DNA from: Lonicera japonica
Taxonomy: Eukaryota > Streptophyta > Magnoliopsida > Dipsacales > Caprifoliaceae
DNA: 64,000 bases
Direction: 5' to 3'
Assembly: GCA_021464415.1 (NCBI GenBank)
Contig: CM038469.1
Location: forward strand, 1,342,501 to 1,406,500
Positions 22,350-34,002 of this stretch are shown here, one piece after another (within the stretch, counting starts at the first letter, position 1; every line of letters starts with the position of its first letter). The position numbers were made by a program, and so were the translations under genes. Below the pieces are notes generated by a model, which worked only from the letters and a program-made list of their open reading frames with translations, did no database searches and was not told the DNA's origin.

Positions 22350-23131
22350 TGATATGATCCGGTCTAGCTCCAGTTTCTATTCAACCATGGTGGTTTATGG
22401 CATTTTAAATAATGATCCACACATGATGAATTACAAGGATAGAGCATGAAAATTCAAAATAAATTTCATAGAATTTCACATGCTTGATTCAAGAAGTTTA
22501 AAAGATGATCATGCATTCCATGGGATTCCTAAAGATTGGGCGTGAAAGTTCAAGAAGCTAGAATGGTAAGGTGGCCCATTGGAATAATCAAGAATATATT
22601 AATTTAAGATGTTTTTAAATTAATACGGCTTCTTGAGTCTCATTATTTAATCAGGAATTAGAATTACTAGTTTTATTTTTGAATAAGTTTTCTTATTATT
22701 TTCTTATAATTAATTTCCTTATTGTGTTAGGAATATTCTAGGTGTTATTAATTTTCTTTTCTAAGTAGGAACTAGTTTCCTTTTTGAATTAGGATTATAA
22801 GGCTTTGTTTACTCATATTTAAAGGAGGCACATTATTATTTTATCACTAAGAAGTTTTGATGATTAATAATATTGAGAATTTTCTCTTTGTGTTCTCTAA
22901 GAATATGTTGAACACGTTGATTGATTAATTCAATTATTCTTGACTTATCAATCAATTCTCCACCAATTGATTGTGGTGTCTTTGATCATACCAAGGTTCA
23001 CGCTTCTTTAAGTGTTGGGTTGAGGTTTTCGCCTTCCATCTTTCGACGAATTCTAAGGTTATAGTCTATTTATAAACTACGGGTCAATGATCCATTTGCC
23101 TGACTAAAAAAGACGATCTGGGATCGCGTCA
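22350..23131 (+). repeat. Left LTR (782 bp) of the deleted retrotransposon
   Basis: Runs from TGATATGATCCGG to GATCGCGTCA and is followed by T and then TGGTATCAGAAG (23133-23144), an initiator-Met-tRNA-like primer site. This fixes its right boundary. Confidence 0.8.
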
Positions 23132-24547
23132 TTGGTATCAGAAGAACTTTTCTATCCAGGTTTTCTATCTTTAGTTTCTTGTTATTTGAATTTCGTAGTT
23201 GATTCTTGAAATCCTAGATCTTTTAATCTTGTGAATCTTATTCCAAAAATTTGTGTTAGGGATTTTATAAAAAAAAATAAAAAAGAAAAAAAAAGTTCAT
23301 GAACAGTAATCGGTGAACAATACCGCATGAACAGTAATTGCGTGAACAGTACCGCGTGAACAATAATTTCTGGAAAAAAAATAGAATTTCGAAATTTCTT
23401 GAAAAAAAATTTGATTATTGTGTATTTAGGGTTGAGTTGTTTTGAATTAGAATACATTAAAGTTTGAAATAAAAACCCTAGGTTTCTTCAAGCTTCATCG
23501 AATAGGGTTTTGATTGCTATGAAAGTTTGCGCTATTGTTGAAATTGAGGATTCAAGTTGAACCCTAGAAAATTTTGAATAATATTCAATCATTTAGGGTT
23601 TATTGATCTTTGTTGAATCTTTAATTATAGTTAGGATTCTTGTTTTGTGCTTTGCTCCATATATATCTATTTTGGTCTCCATTTAAAAAGCCATGGGATA
23701 TTTGATTTGTGTTAATTAGGGATTTGATTGTTGCCTATCGTTTGGAAATTTGCTTGCATTTATTATAGCAATTTTAGTAAAATCGTTTGGCACTTAATAT
23801 TGCTAAAAATTGGTTTATTTAAATTCTTGATAATTTGCTTTTTTGAACGCATCCAATTTAACTGTGGGTGTGCGATTGGTTGTTGAGAACTTGTGATATT
23901 CATATTATTCAACTTGTTTTGGAATTCCAAAGAGGAAATTGTGAGTATATCATTATTTGTGTGGCAAACACGAGCAGAAAAATCAGAGTGACATCAATCG
24001 AGCGAAACACGTAAAGGAGTGTAGTGAGAAAAAAATATTTTTCTTTATTTGTACTAATCCTTGTTTTGTAGAGAGAATGTCAAGTGGTTTTACTTTTGAG
24101 CCTCATGAAGGTTGGTTTGATAAAGTGGGAATGGATAGTACGCGAGAACAAAATCTAAAACTTAGGCGGCGCATGCAGTTAAATAATGTATGAATTTGAA
24201 TGGGAACCGAGAATAGTCAATAGAAGACGAGAAGGAAGGGTTCTAGAAAGCCGAGTTCAAGAAAAACAATATGTGTAGTATCAAGAAGTTTTGATAATTA
24301 ATAAAATTGATTGTTTTCTCTTTGTGTTCTCTAAGAACATGTTGAACATGTTGAATTGATTAATTCAATTGTTCTTGACTTATCAATCAATTCTCCACCA
24401 ATTGATTGTGGCGTCTTCGATCATACCAAGATTCACGCTTCTTTAAGCGTTGGGTTGAGGTTTTCGCATTCCATCTTTCGACAAATTCCAAGGTTCTAGT
24501 ATGTTTATAGACTACGGGTTAAGGTTCCATTAGCCTAGTTAAGAAAG
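22350..24547 (+). mobile_element. Internally deleted LTR retrotransposon
   Basis: A complete left LTR (22350-23131), a primer-binding site, about 1.1 kb of non-coding internal sequence, and a partial right LTR (about 24283-24547) that aligns with 22850-23115 of the left LTR. Gag and pol are missing and the right LTR lacks both ends, its 3' side being fused to another truncated LTR. The 5' end matches TGATATGATCC and the 3' end GGATCGCGTCA, nearly inverted. Confidence 0.75.
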
Positions 24548-25797
24548 AATAATTCGAACATAATCAAAATATAACATCATCCGGCCCATAAAAGATTATC
24601 ATCATATCATAATAGAATTGAACCACATGTCCATCTATATCATATCACAGAATCACAAGTGCTTTGCCGATATTTAGATTTTCGGGTTACTCACCGCTGG
24701 CACTAGACAGCCAACCTCATTATTGTCCCCCGGGGGTTTAGGGATTTTCAACCCAAGGGCACCGAGCCCTACTTATTTTCACATCGGAAAGCACTAGTCA
24801 ATACATATTTCTTTCATCATCAAAGGGCCACAATAACAATCATATCGAACCCATCACGGAACCATATCACGTCCCAGAATAATTAAACATATATAAGTAG
24901 CTTTTGGCACTATAAATACAAGATATATGCCCATATGATAGGCTATAAAAATAGTCCAAGTTTACCGAAAGGTCTCCAAGAATCCGGTTAATACGATAAT
25001 GATGCACAGTATGCATAACATGCTAATAAATAAATATTTGAAACAACTTATGCCATATAACCAAAAAAAATCTCTATACATGTCCCTTAATGTATATAAT
25101 TCATCAATTAATTAATTTTGTAAATATACAATATTTATATATCCAAGGGATATCTCATGTATATCAAATAATACAAATATATCAAGTATAATGGCATATC
25201 TTGCCTCAAATAACATACACATGGCTTTATAAATCACAAAACATTATCATCCTCATCATATAATAATTCTTAAAATAAAGAAAATTAAAATTTGATAATT
25301 TATATAGAATAAAATCATATTATCAGGTTTTAAAAATAATTAAACCCCTACCTCAAAATATTTAGTCCCAAAAAATGAAATTTGAGTTGATACCCGGACA
25401 CCGACCAGCACAACTCTAAAATTCTTATACTGTTGTGTAGCCCTCAATGTATAGAATAATTTTCTCTTAAGGCTCGACTCGATTCAGCGGAATTTGGATG
25501 ACCAATTTATAGAAAGGAAGCTTCGTACCTATTTAATTTTTCTTTATGTCTCGCTCTCGACCAACAAAAATGAAAATAAAAGGAATCAAGAAAGTGGATC
25601 AATTTAGGTGGTGGAAGTCGATTAGTCTTAAAAGAAAAAAAATCTAACTTTTGCTAAATTACGGCATTTAACCATAAAGTTTCATAACTTTATTATTTTA
25701 ATCCTGAACTTTGGCAACTTTACAATTTAGTCCAAACGCAACCAAGATTTCTAAAATATGTGTCTAATTTACACTAATTACATTACGGGATATTACA
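24548..25797 (-). mobile_element. Truncated LTR related to the 14043-16427 solo LTR
   Basis: On the minus strand it starts TGTAATATCCCGTAATG at 25797 and is collinear with the first 1.7 kb of the solo LTR at 14043-16427, including the GGGCTCGGTGCCCTTGGGTT and TTAGACCTCGG-like blocks. It breaks off at about 24548 where it joins the deleted retrotransposon. Its intact end abuts an exon of the uL13m pseudogene. Confidence 0.8.
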
Positions 25798-26560
25798 AAG
25801 GATCCTACTAAAGTTATTCACAAAGCTGTCATCTGCATGCTTCCAAAAAATAAACTGCGGAATGTGAGTTCTACATCTCTTCCCTATTATAACTATGAAT
25901 GAAGTCAATTTGAAACTCTTGGATCTTAATTTGAGTTGATTGTAGACAATTAGACATGTTTGCTTTTGTGTTTGTTAATTGCATGATATCTTTAGTAGAA
26001 ATGTAGAATACAAACTGCTCTGAAGAATAAAATGTATTATCAGATTCAATTGCTGTTGAAGTATATGGAAATGCGGTCAAGTAGAAGAAAGCAAGACTCA
26101 TTGCTATTTTGGACGTTCATTCAATATATCATGAGTAGTCAGTTTGATATGATAGATGTGTCATCAAAAAGGAACCAAAACTTATCACTTCCTTGTATCC
26201 TTTGATCCCTCTATCTCTCTCTCTTTTTCTCAATGGTGAAAGCCAAGCAACTGTGTGAAAAAGTACTTGGAAGTTGTGGTTAGATAAATGAAACCGAATT
26301 AGCTTCTATGTATCATAATTTTTAACATCGTTGATTCTTTTCTCATGCAAGATAGAGATCGCAAATTGAGGATATTTGCTGGCGGGGAGCACCCGTTCGG
26401 GGACAGACTCGTCGAAACCTATGTTATGCCACCTCGACAAGTACGAGAAATGCACCCTCTTGCGAGATGAGCTATGATTCAAGCTCAACAGAAGGCTGAC
26501 CAACAGCAATAGGGTACTACTAATGCAAGAAGAGGCGAAAGCAGAACTAGTGAGCGCACG
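25798..26560 (+). pseudogene. Mitochondrial ribosomal protein uL13 (L13) pseudogene fragment
   Basis: Two exon-like pieces match the C-terminal half of plant mitochondrial-type L13. The first, 25798-25862, reads KDPTKVIHKAVICMLPKNKL and ends at a GTGAGT donor-like sequence. The second, about 26350-26550, reads IFAGGEHPFGDR, ETYVMPPRQVREMHPLAR and AMIQAQQKADQQQ. A TGA stands where an Arg is expected after HPLAR (26468-26470) and a TAG follows the glutamine run. The N-terminal half is absent; an LTR abuts the left side. The intron suggests decay of a genomic gene copy rather than a processed retrocopy. Confidence 0.75.
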
Positions 26561-27252
26561 AAAATTAAAGGCAATGTGCGCTTTTTTCTGATGGTAAAAA
26601 GCTTTTTGTTAATATATGGGATGTAAACCATCTGGAATCCACATGGATAGCCCCTTTGATGTTTGACATGAAAAGATGACGTTGGCATGAACATCTTGCC
26701 CGCATTTTCACAATTATCTTTGATGTTCAGATTTTCTTTAGTTTGAATGATGTATTACTTGCTATTTGTCATGGTTGCAGAATCAAGTTCAAGGAGTTTT
26801 AAATATTTTTAGAGTTGTTCAATCTCATACGATGTGCCAATATGGAAAAAATAAACAAGAAAAAAAAAATTATCATTTCCTTTTTAATTCTTAGGAATGA
26901 CATATGCAGCTATTTTCGTTCGCATTGCCATAAATACTAACCTTCATATATCCCAAAGTCATTAGAATTCTAATCAACTATAACTCCACCCCCCCTCTTC
27001 CTTCCCCTCTTATATTCTGGAAAATGTACCATATTCATGTATTGAACCCTTTTTTCTTTTCTTTATTTTTTGTGACGTGTCACCCTCTTCAACCCGAATT
27101 CGTCTTCTACTTCAAAATTAGCCTCGCATGCCCTAAATCATGTGGTTTGTCTTGGTAATTTCAATGTTTTCTTTAAAAATAAAACTTAGCAAGTAGGTAC
27201 TCTTACTCGTTGAGGTATGAATTGCAAACTGTATAGTAAATCTAAGGGTATG
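26561..27252. other. 3' flank of the uL13m pseudogene and spacer
   Basis: AT-rich, no gene. The first part may be old 3' untranslated sequence of the ribosomal protein gene. Confidence 0.35.
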
Positions 27253-27260
27253 ATTGTGGC

Positions 27261-27965
27261 CAGTGGCGGAGTTAGAAATTTTGTTCAGGTGGGGCCAAAC
27301 TAATAACACAACAAGAACATTTTGCATATACTAATAAGCAAATTAACTTCAATAATCAAATTTAATATCAATATTTAACAATCTAAGAAGTAAATCAATA
27401 TTAATAAATAATAACCAACAAATAAATATATTAACAATCTAAGATTCAAATCAATATTAAAACACTTAATTCTTAATATTCAAAATTTTAAAAAAAAATG
27501 TTATAAGGTTATAAAAAAGAAATCTAACCTAATAAGCCATGACCCACAAAAAAAGAAAAAGGAAGTGGAGTGCCGAAAAGGGCTGGAACAAAAGAGGAAT
27601 GAAGATGGAAAGAGGCAAGAAAGAGTGCTGGTCTGCTAGCCTTCAACTCCTTTCTGTTGCTACTGCGCTTGGAGGAAAAAAAGGGCAGCTACACTTTGAA
27701 GAAAAAAAGGGGCAGCTGAATGAAAAGAACACACTGCCTGCTTTCCATTTTGAACACCTGACCTAAACTAAATTACAAAACTCCGCCGTCAAACTTATAC
27801 ATTTCATCGCACAAAAGTTCCTCATTCACTAACCTTCTTTAATTACACAAATGCCCCATAATTTTTACAGTATCGCACAAAAACCCATCTACTATGTAAA
27901 AATTTGTGAAAAATCCAGGTAGGGCCATCCCCGTTCCTCCCGTTCCCTACATGGCTCCACCCCTG
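27261..27965. mobile_element. Non-autonomous hAT element, 705 bp
   Basis: Ends CAGTGGCGGAG and (inverted) CAGGGGTGGAGCCA, with the exact 8-bp duplication ATTGTGGC at 27253-27260 and 27966-27973. No transposase. The lysine-rich open frame at 27539-27766 has no recognisable domain. Confidence 0.88.
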
Positions 27966-27976
27966 ATTGTGGCAAC

Positions 27977-29962
27977 TAGGGGTGTGTACGGTCCGGTTGA
28001 TCGGACCGGATATTTCGGTCCTAATAATTTGAAGACCGAAGCGGATCGAAATGAATATTAAGACTGGACCAGACCAGTCTAGTTCCGGTCAGTCCATTCG
28101 GTCTGAGCTTTTTTTTTGGGCCTAAGAGTTGTATTAGGATCAAAACTTGGATCAAATATAGAAATTGATAATGCACTAGTTAGGTTGTGCATTATAATGC
28201 AATTTGGCCCAGTAATTTAATAGGTACACTTCTAAGACAAAGAAACATGTTTTTGTTATTGCTCTAAATTCGTCTGCACCAAGTACAATAATTTAAGCAT
28301 TTGAAAATATAAGAAAGTATGTCAAAACCACGTGTTTTAAATATTGTACTTGTCAACAAACTTGATGGACTTACTAGAGAATATTACTACTCGAGACAAA
28401 GAATTAAATATATAACAGTTCAAGTTAAATTAAAATTCATATTCGTACAATCAACCTTAATTACTTGAATAAATTACCTAATAAATATTAGAATTTCAAG
28501 TATTGTTGAGTTATTTTCTAGTGAAATATTTATGATCTTTAGAATACATACCTCTTTTGAAGTTTTTTTGCTCATAGAATGCTTTTGCCTGCATATAACA
28601 ATCTCATTAAGAACACATATGGGAAAATTCAGCCTACATTAATTAAGAAATTGATAACATCAAAAACTTGTTAAGCTAAAAACCATTTCCTTCTTTGTGG
28701 CTAAATAATCAGCTCGTCTGCGACAGAGCACACATCTGAAATTTTGTCCTTCCACAAATCAGAAAGCAAAATAGCATTTCTATTCAGATCAAACACTTGT
28801 ACTCGCTCTAATAAATTCTTTGTGTCTTCAGTTGCAACCAAAGATCCAAGTCTTGTTTAAGAGAAAGTCACTCACTCAATTACACAAAATTGTCAACTAC
28901 ATCGTATACCAACAGCACACACTTCTTTGTGTTGCCTGTTTGCTTGGAATTCCAAATTTATTCAAGAATAGCATTTCTCATCATAAAATTAACTATTAAG
29001 CATTATACAATATAGCACGCAGGCATTTTCTCTAAGAACTTACATATAGCTAGTGCCAAAAGTCGCAGTAACATGACAAATAAGCACGAATAATTAATTA
29101 AATTCATTGTAGTGCCATAGGCATGAACGAACCATTCAAAATGCAATTGAGAAACCCTAATTGGAAAGTAATCCTTATTAATTCCCAATGGCTAGTTGGA
29201 AAGAAGTAAGATATGAACATCACCTAATTAACTACGCAAAGAAATTTGTTCAAACTTTGATAAATCACGTAGATCTAAATAAAGATGCAAAATAATCAAT
29301 GAAAATAGAACATCTAAATCGAAAAAATTAAAAGAAAAGAGAGAGAATAGAGGTAAAATACCAGTGAGGGAGAAGGAGAGAGATTTGGGACACAATTTCG
29401 AGCACGAGATCGGCAGAAGGAGTGGGATCGATTGGTGTTGTGAGTGAGAGAGGAGATGGAGAGGGAGAGGAGAGTGGCGACTTATGCGTAGAGAGGAGAT
29501 AAGTGAGGGGTAGCGCAGTGGTTTGAGAGGGGAGATCGACTGAGCGAGAGACAAAGAGATCAACTGAGCGAGAGAGAGAGAGATGAGATCGACTGAGTGG
29601 AGTGACCGGTGGTGTGAAAATTGAAAATAAGTGAGTGAAGATAAGAGAGACATAAAGAGTGAAGAGGCGGAGACTCGGAGTTGTCGAGGGTGAAAAATGA
29701 ATGAATGAGAACAGGTTTTGAGTTAGAAAAAATATTAAATAAGTATATATATTTTAAAAAAATATTATATATATATATATAAATATAGCCGATCCAGTCC
29801 TGTTTTTAAGGGTAAAAAATTCACAAGACCAGACCGGACCAGTTCGGTCCACAAAAATTTAGACCGGATCGAACTGAATTCAAATGGTCCAGTTCAAATC
29901 GGTCTATTTTTTGGTTTGATTTATTTGGTTTGACGGTCCGATTCAGTTTTTGAACATCCCTA
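27977..29962. mobile_element. hAT element, 1986 bp, next to the previous one
   Basis: Ends TAGGGGTGTGTACGG and (inverted) TAGGGATGTTCAAA, with the exact 8-bp duplication GTGGCAAC at 27969-27976 and 29963-29970. The subterminal regions are rich in GGTCCG/CGGACC motifs. The interior has no recognisable hAT transposase. A short open segment on the minus strand at about 28707-28860 and low-complexity GA-rich sequence at 29320-29640 are present. Confidence 0.87.
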
Positions 29963-29970
29963 GTGGCAAC

Positions 29971-30458
29971 TAAGCCTAGAATTTATGTGATATCATCAGA
30001 ATAATAGCATATCAACTATTCTTCTGGTTAGTAGAAATTTATGTATGGTGCATAATGATGGAAATGGGTAATTGTGTTACTCGCCTCTAAATTGATCTTC
30101 CACGATATACAACCAGATTATAAAAATTAGCTTATAACTGTAACCTGTCTACTTAGTCTTCAGAACCTTACTAGAAAAGTAATTGTTACTTTCGCGGAGA
30201 CTTTTATTATCTGGTTTTATCAGTGTACTTTTTCTTACTAGCCTTTATATATCTATGCAGAGATCATGTTAAACATATACTCATCATCTAAATCTCATTT
30301 GCATCTTAGAGCCAGTAAACTATTTATTATTAGCCTTTTGTGTACCTCTCATATCATTTGAATTCCCGTTACATGTGTGTCACTTTTTAGTGCAGCTATA
30401 ACGCTGGGGCATTATTTTCTTATGGTGCCTTGAATTGAACCCTTTGGGCAATAAGAGG
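29971..30458. other. Spacer, no gene
   Basis: AT-rich sequence between the hAT element and the nested solo LTRs. I see no coding or repeat structure in it. Confidence 0.4.
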
Positions 30459-30548
30459 TGTTGGTCGGAAATCAACCCTAGAGGGGGTGAATAGGGTTTA
30501 AGAAACTAAATACAGAATTAAAAACTTTTCGAAAATGTTTAAACAATT

Positions 30549-32102
30549 TTGTTGGTCGGAAAATACCCTAGAGGGGGATGAATAGGGTTTTTAAAACTTG
30601 ATGCGGAATTTAACAACTTTTCTAAAATAGTTTGAGTAAAACAAATTTGCTAAACAAATTATCAAGGAATGCAATCAAATAAGCAAACAAGCAAATAAAC
30701 AATCTCAAGCAAACAATAATGTAGCAAGTAAATAATGAGATTGAGTTAGAAATATTGAACCGATTTGAAGACCAAGACGTTTTGTCCACACGGTTTTGGT
30801 TTACCAAATCATAATCCACGCTCGGTTAGTTCCCCGAGAATTTCCACTAATTCCAATCTCCTTCCGGGTGAAGATCAAACCACTACAAATGTGTTCTACT
30901 CACACACTCTACAAGTGTTGCTATACCACAACACTCTCACAAGATACCCTCTTGCTAACCTTGTGAAATTTACCTTTCACAAGTTCTAAACAAGAATTAA
31001 CCTTCTTGTTTTTCCTATGAGATTTACCTCTCACAAATGAATATAAAAGTTTGGTGATTCACACCAATTTAAAACAACTCTCAAGTGTTTAAAGAATACA
31101 ATTTAAGCTCACACTAGAGTTATCTTGAATGATCAATATGATATAGCTCAAATAAAAGATGATTGATCAAAAACAATTTCTTGAATCTTTAGATATGGAA
31201 GATAGAGGAAGTAGAGAGTATAAGAGTGATTCAATGTATTTAAAATGAGTCTTGGAAGTCATATTTATAGTCCCAAAAGTGATATAGCCGTTTGTGAGGT
31301 TTGGTAGAAGTTTGGTACCAAAAATGGTTAAAAATCAGAAATCCAACGGCTATATTCTGGGCCATCAGTCGACTGAGCAAAGCTCCTTAGTCGACTGACT
31401 GAGCCTCAGTCGACTGAGCATAAGCCATCAGTCGACTGATGGACTCTGCTGTCCATCAGGCCAAAAGGCCAAAATCCCAATTTTTGCACTTTTGCATATA
31501 AGCTCCAAAATCAATTCTAATGCTTTAGGGACTTTAAAAATAAGTTCCTAAGACACCTATTTTTGGGAAAACTCAAAATATGATCATTTGAATTTAATAT
31601 CAATTTATTTCAAAACCGATTTTTGCAAGAATGATGTTTTGAAATGATTTTTGATTCAAACTGATTTTGATCAATCTAAGAATGATATATCAATATATAT
31701 GAGCTATATAATCAATCAATGAAGAAACTTTACATCAATCCTAAGCATACACTCAATTATCGAATATGTGAGTCTTTGAATACTTTGAATAGTTTCTTCA
31801 ACTTGATTCTTCTCTTGAAGCTTTTCCCCTTGAGGCTTTGGCGTATGATCCTTGATCTTTTGAGCTTCATGAAATGCATTGCTAGCATGTGAATGATAAG
31901 GTTGATCTCTTGCTAGTCCAATGCATCGTTGACTTGATCGAATATTGATTCCATTGATCCTTGTCATGCTTCCTTTGAGCAATCATGATATTCTTGATTT
32001 TTCAAATAAGAAATCTATAATCTTATATCAAGAACATGTTAAATTACACATGATTGATTTATTGTTATTATCAAAATAAGATTAAGACCTTCAAGGTCAA
32101 CA
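30549..32102 (+). mobile_element. Younger solo LTR nested in the older one
   Basis: A 1554-bp LTR from TGTTGGTCGG to GGTCAACA with exact target duplication AATTT at 30544-30548 and 32103-32107. It is the same family as its host. Open frames within it (for example around 31716-31982) have no domains. Confidence 0.9.
31373..31442. repeat. Cluster of AGTCGACT palindromes
   Basis: The 10-mer CAGTCGACTG or close variants occurs four times within 70 bp inside the younger solo LTR. The older copy has decayed versions at about 32820-32890. Confidence 0.85.
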
Positions 32103-33770
32103 AATTTAACTAGCTAAACATATATATCAAGGAAAATAAGCAATTCAATCAAGCAATCAATAAATATATCAAGTAAATAAAGAGCTTGAGTTAGAAAGAT
32201 TAAACCAATTGAAGATCAAGACTTTTGTCCACACGGTTTAATTTGTTAGACCATACGTCCGAGCTCAGTTAGTCCCCCTAGAATTTTCACTAAACCTGTT
32301 TTTCTTCCGGGTAAAAAATAAACATTTACAAGTGTATTCTTCTCACACACTCTTACAAGTATTGCTCTACCACTCTACCACAATACTTTCACAAGAATCC
32401 CTCTTGCTAACTTGTAAGATTTACATATCACAATTACTAAACAAGAATTTACCTTCTTGTTATCCTATGAGATTGACCTCTCATAAATGAATATTACAAA
32501 GTGTTTGGTGATTCACACCAATGAATAACAACTCTTAAGTGTTTGATAGATACAATTGAAGCTTGCACTAGAGTTATCTTGTTTATCACAATATATAGCT
32601 CAAATATGAATGATTGGTCAAAACAATTCCTTGAATCTTAGAATGTTTAAAATAGATGAAGAATATAGTATAAGAATAATTCAAGTTGATCAAAATGTGT
32701 CTTAGATGTCCAATATATAGTCCCAAAGTTGTTATAGCCGTTTGAAAGGTTTGGTAGAAGTTTGATACCAAAAATGGTAAAAAAATCATAAATTCAACGA
32801 CTATATTATGGGCCATCATTCGATTGAGCAAAACTCCTTAGTCGATTGAGTGTGCCTTAGTCGACTGAGCCTATGCCCCTTAGTCGACTAAACAACTCTG
32901 TCAAGCTGGCCAAAATCCTAATTTTTACACTTTTGCATATAAGCTCCAAAATTAATTCTAATGCTTTAGGGACCTTAAATATATATCCCTAAGACACCTA
33001 TTTTTGGAAAAACTCAAAATATGACCATTTGAATTTAATATGAATTTATTTCAAAACCGATTGTTGTAAGAATAATGTTTTGAAATGATTTTGATTCAAA
33101 CTTGGTTTTGATCAATCTAAGAAAATTGTATCAATGTCTATGAGTTATAATAATCATCAAATAAAAAACTTTACAAATAATCCTAAGCATTCACTCAAAT
33201 GTTGAATATACGAGTCTTTGCATGCTTCGATTTGTTTCTTCAATTTGATCTTCACTTGAAGCTTTTGATCCTTGTTCTCCATGAATTGCATTGATGAGAT
33301 TTGATCTTTCTTGTCTTGTCTAATGCTTTGTTGACTTGATCGGATAGTATTATGATGATCTTTGTCATATGGCATGATTTTCTTGATTTTTCAAGTAAAT
33401 GAATTATAAACTTATATTAAGAAACATGTTAAATTACACATGATTAATTATTATTATTATTATCAAAATAAGATTAAGACCTATAAGGTCAACAAGAGGT
33501 CCTTTTTTTTGGCAAACAGAGGCTTCTTAACGAGTTTGATTCTGGTTGCAACGACGTTATCTTTGTACAAAAGTGAAACTGGTCTTGAATTATTTGGTCA
33601 ACGGGTTTGATTCTGGTCCAATTGATATTGTTTGACACATGATGACATATGTTATGTTTCCTGAGACAAAGAAACATGTCTCTTGGCTTGCAATTGATCT
33701 TGAATTATTTGGGAAAGCAAACAATCACAAGAAACAGAGGTCTTGTTTCTTCATTCGGCCCAAGGTTTTT

Positions 33771-34002
33771 TGGTGGCCGTTATTTGCATATCACAAAACA
33801 TTTGAAAACACTCTACTTGTTCATTCATCCAATAACAAGCGAATAAATGCATATTTTTTGCCCGATGTTAAGCGAGTAAAAGCTTGAAAATGCCTTACTC
33901 ATTTGTCATTGGGCAAGTAATATACATTTACTCGCCTGTCATCGGACAAATAAAAAATAGTTTGTTACCAAGTATTTTGTAAAGTGTAAATAGCGGCTAC
34001 CA
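33771..34002. mobile_element. MITE-like element, 232 bp
   Basis: Imperfect terminal inverted repeats of about 28 bp, starting TGGTGGCCGTTATTT on the left and, inverted, TGGTAGCCGCTATTT on the right. The interior carries GCGAGTAAA/TTTACTCGCC motifs also found in the elements at 19364 and 20707. Confidence 0.6.

Larger units (their letters stand above)
30459..33494 (+). mobile_element. Older solo LTR, interrupted by a younger solo LTR
   Basis: The LTR consists of 30459-30548 plus 32103-33494 (about 1.48 kb), starting TGTTGGTCGG and ending GGTCAACA. The exact 5-bp duplication AGAGG lies at 30454-30458 and 33495-33499. The piece between is a second LTR of the same family. No gag or pol is present. 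Confidence 0.9.

Noticed and set aside
23957..24193. 78-residue open frame in the internal region of the deleted LTR retrotransposon
   Set aside because: No Gag or other domain could be recognised; left as non-coding internal sequence.
29228..29653. 141-residue Ser/Leu-rich open frame on the minus strand
   Set aside because: It lies on low-complexity GA-rich sequence inside a hAT element; no domain and no splice context.
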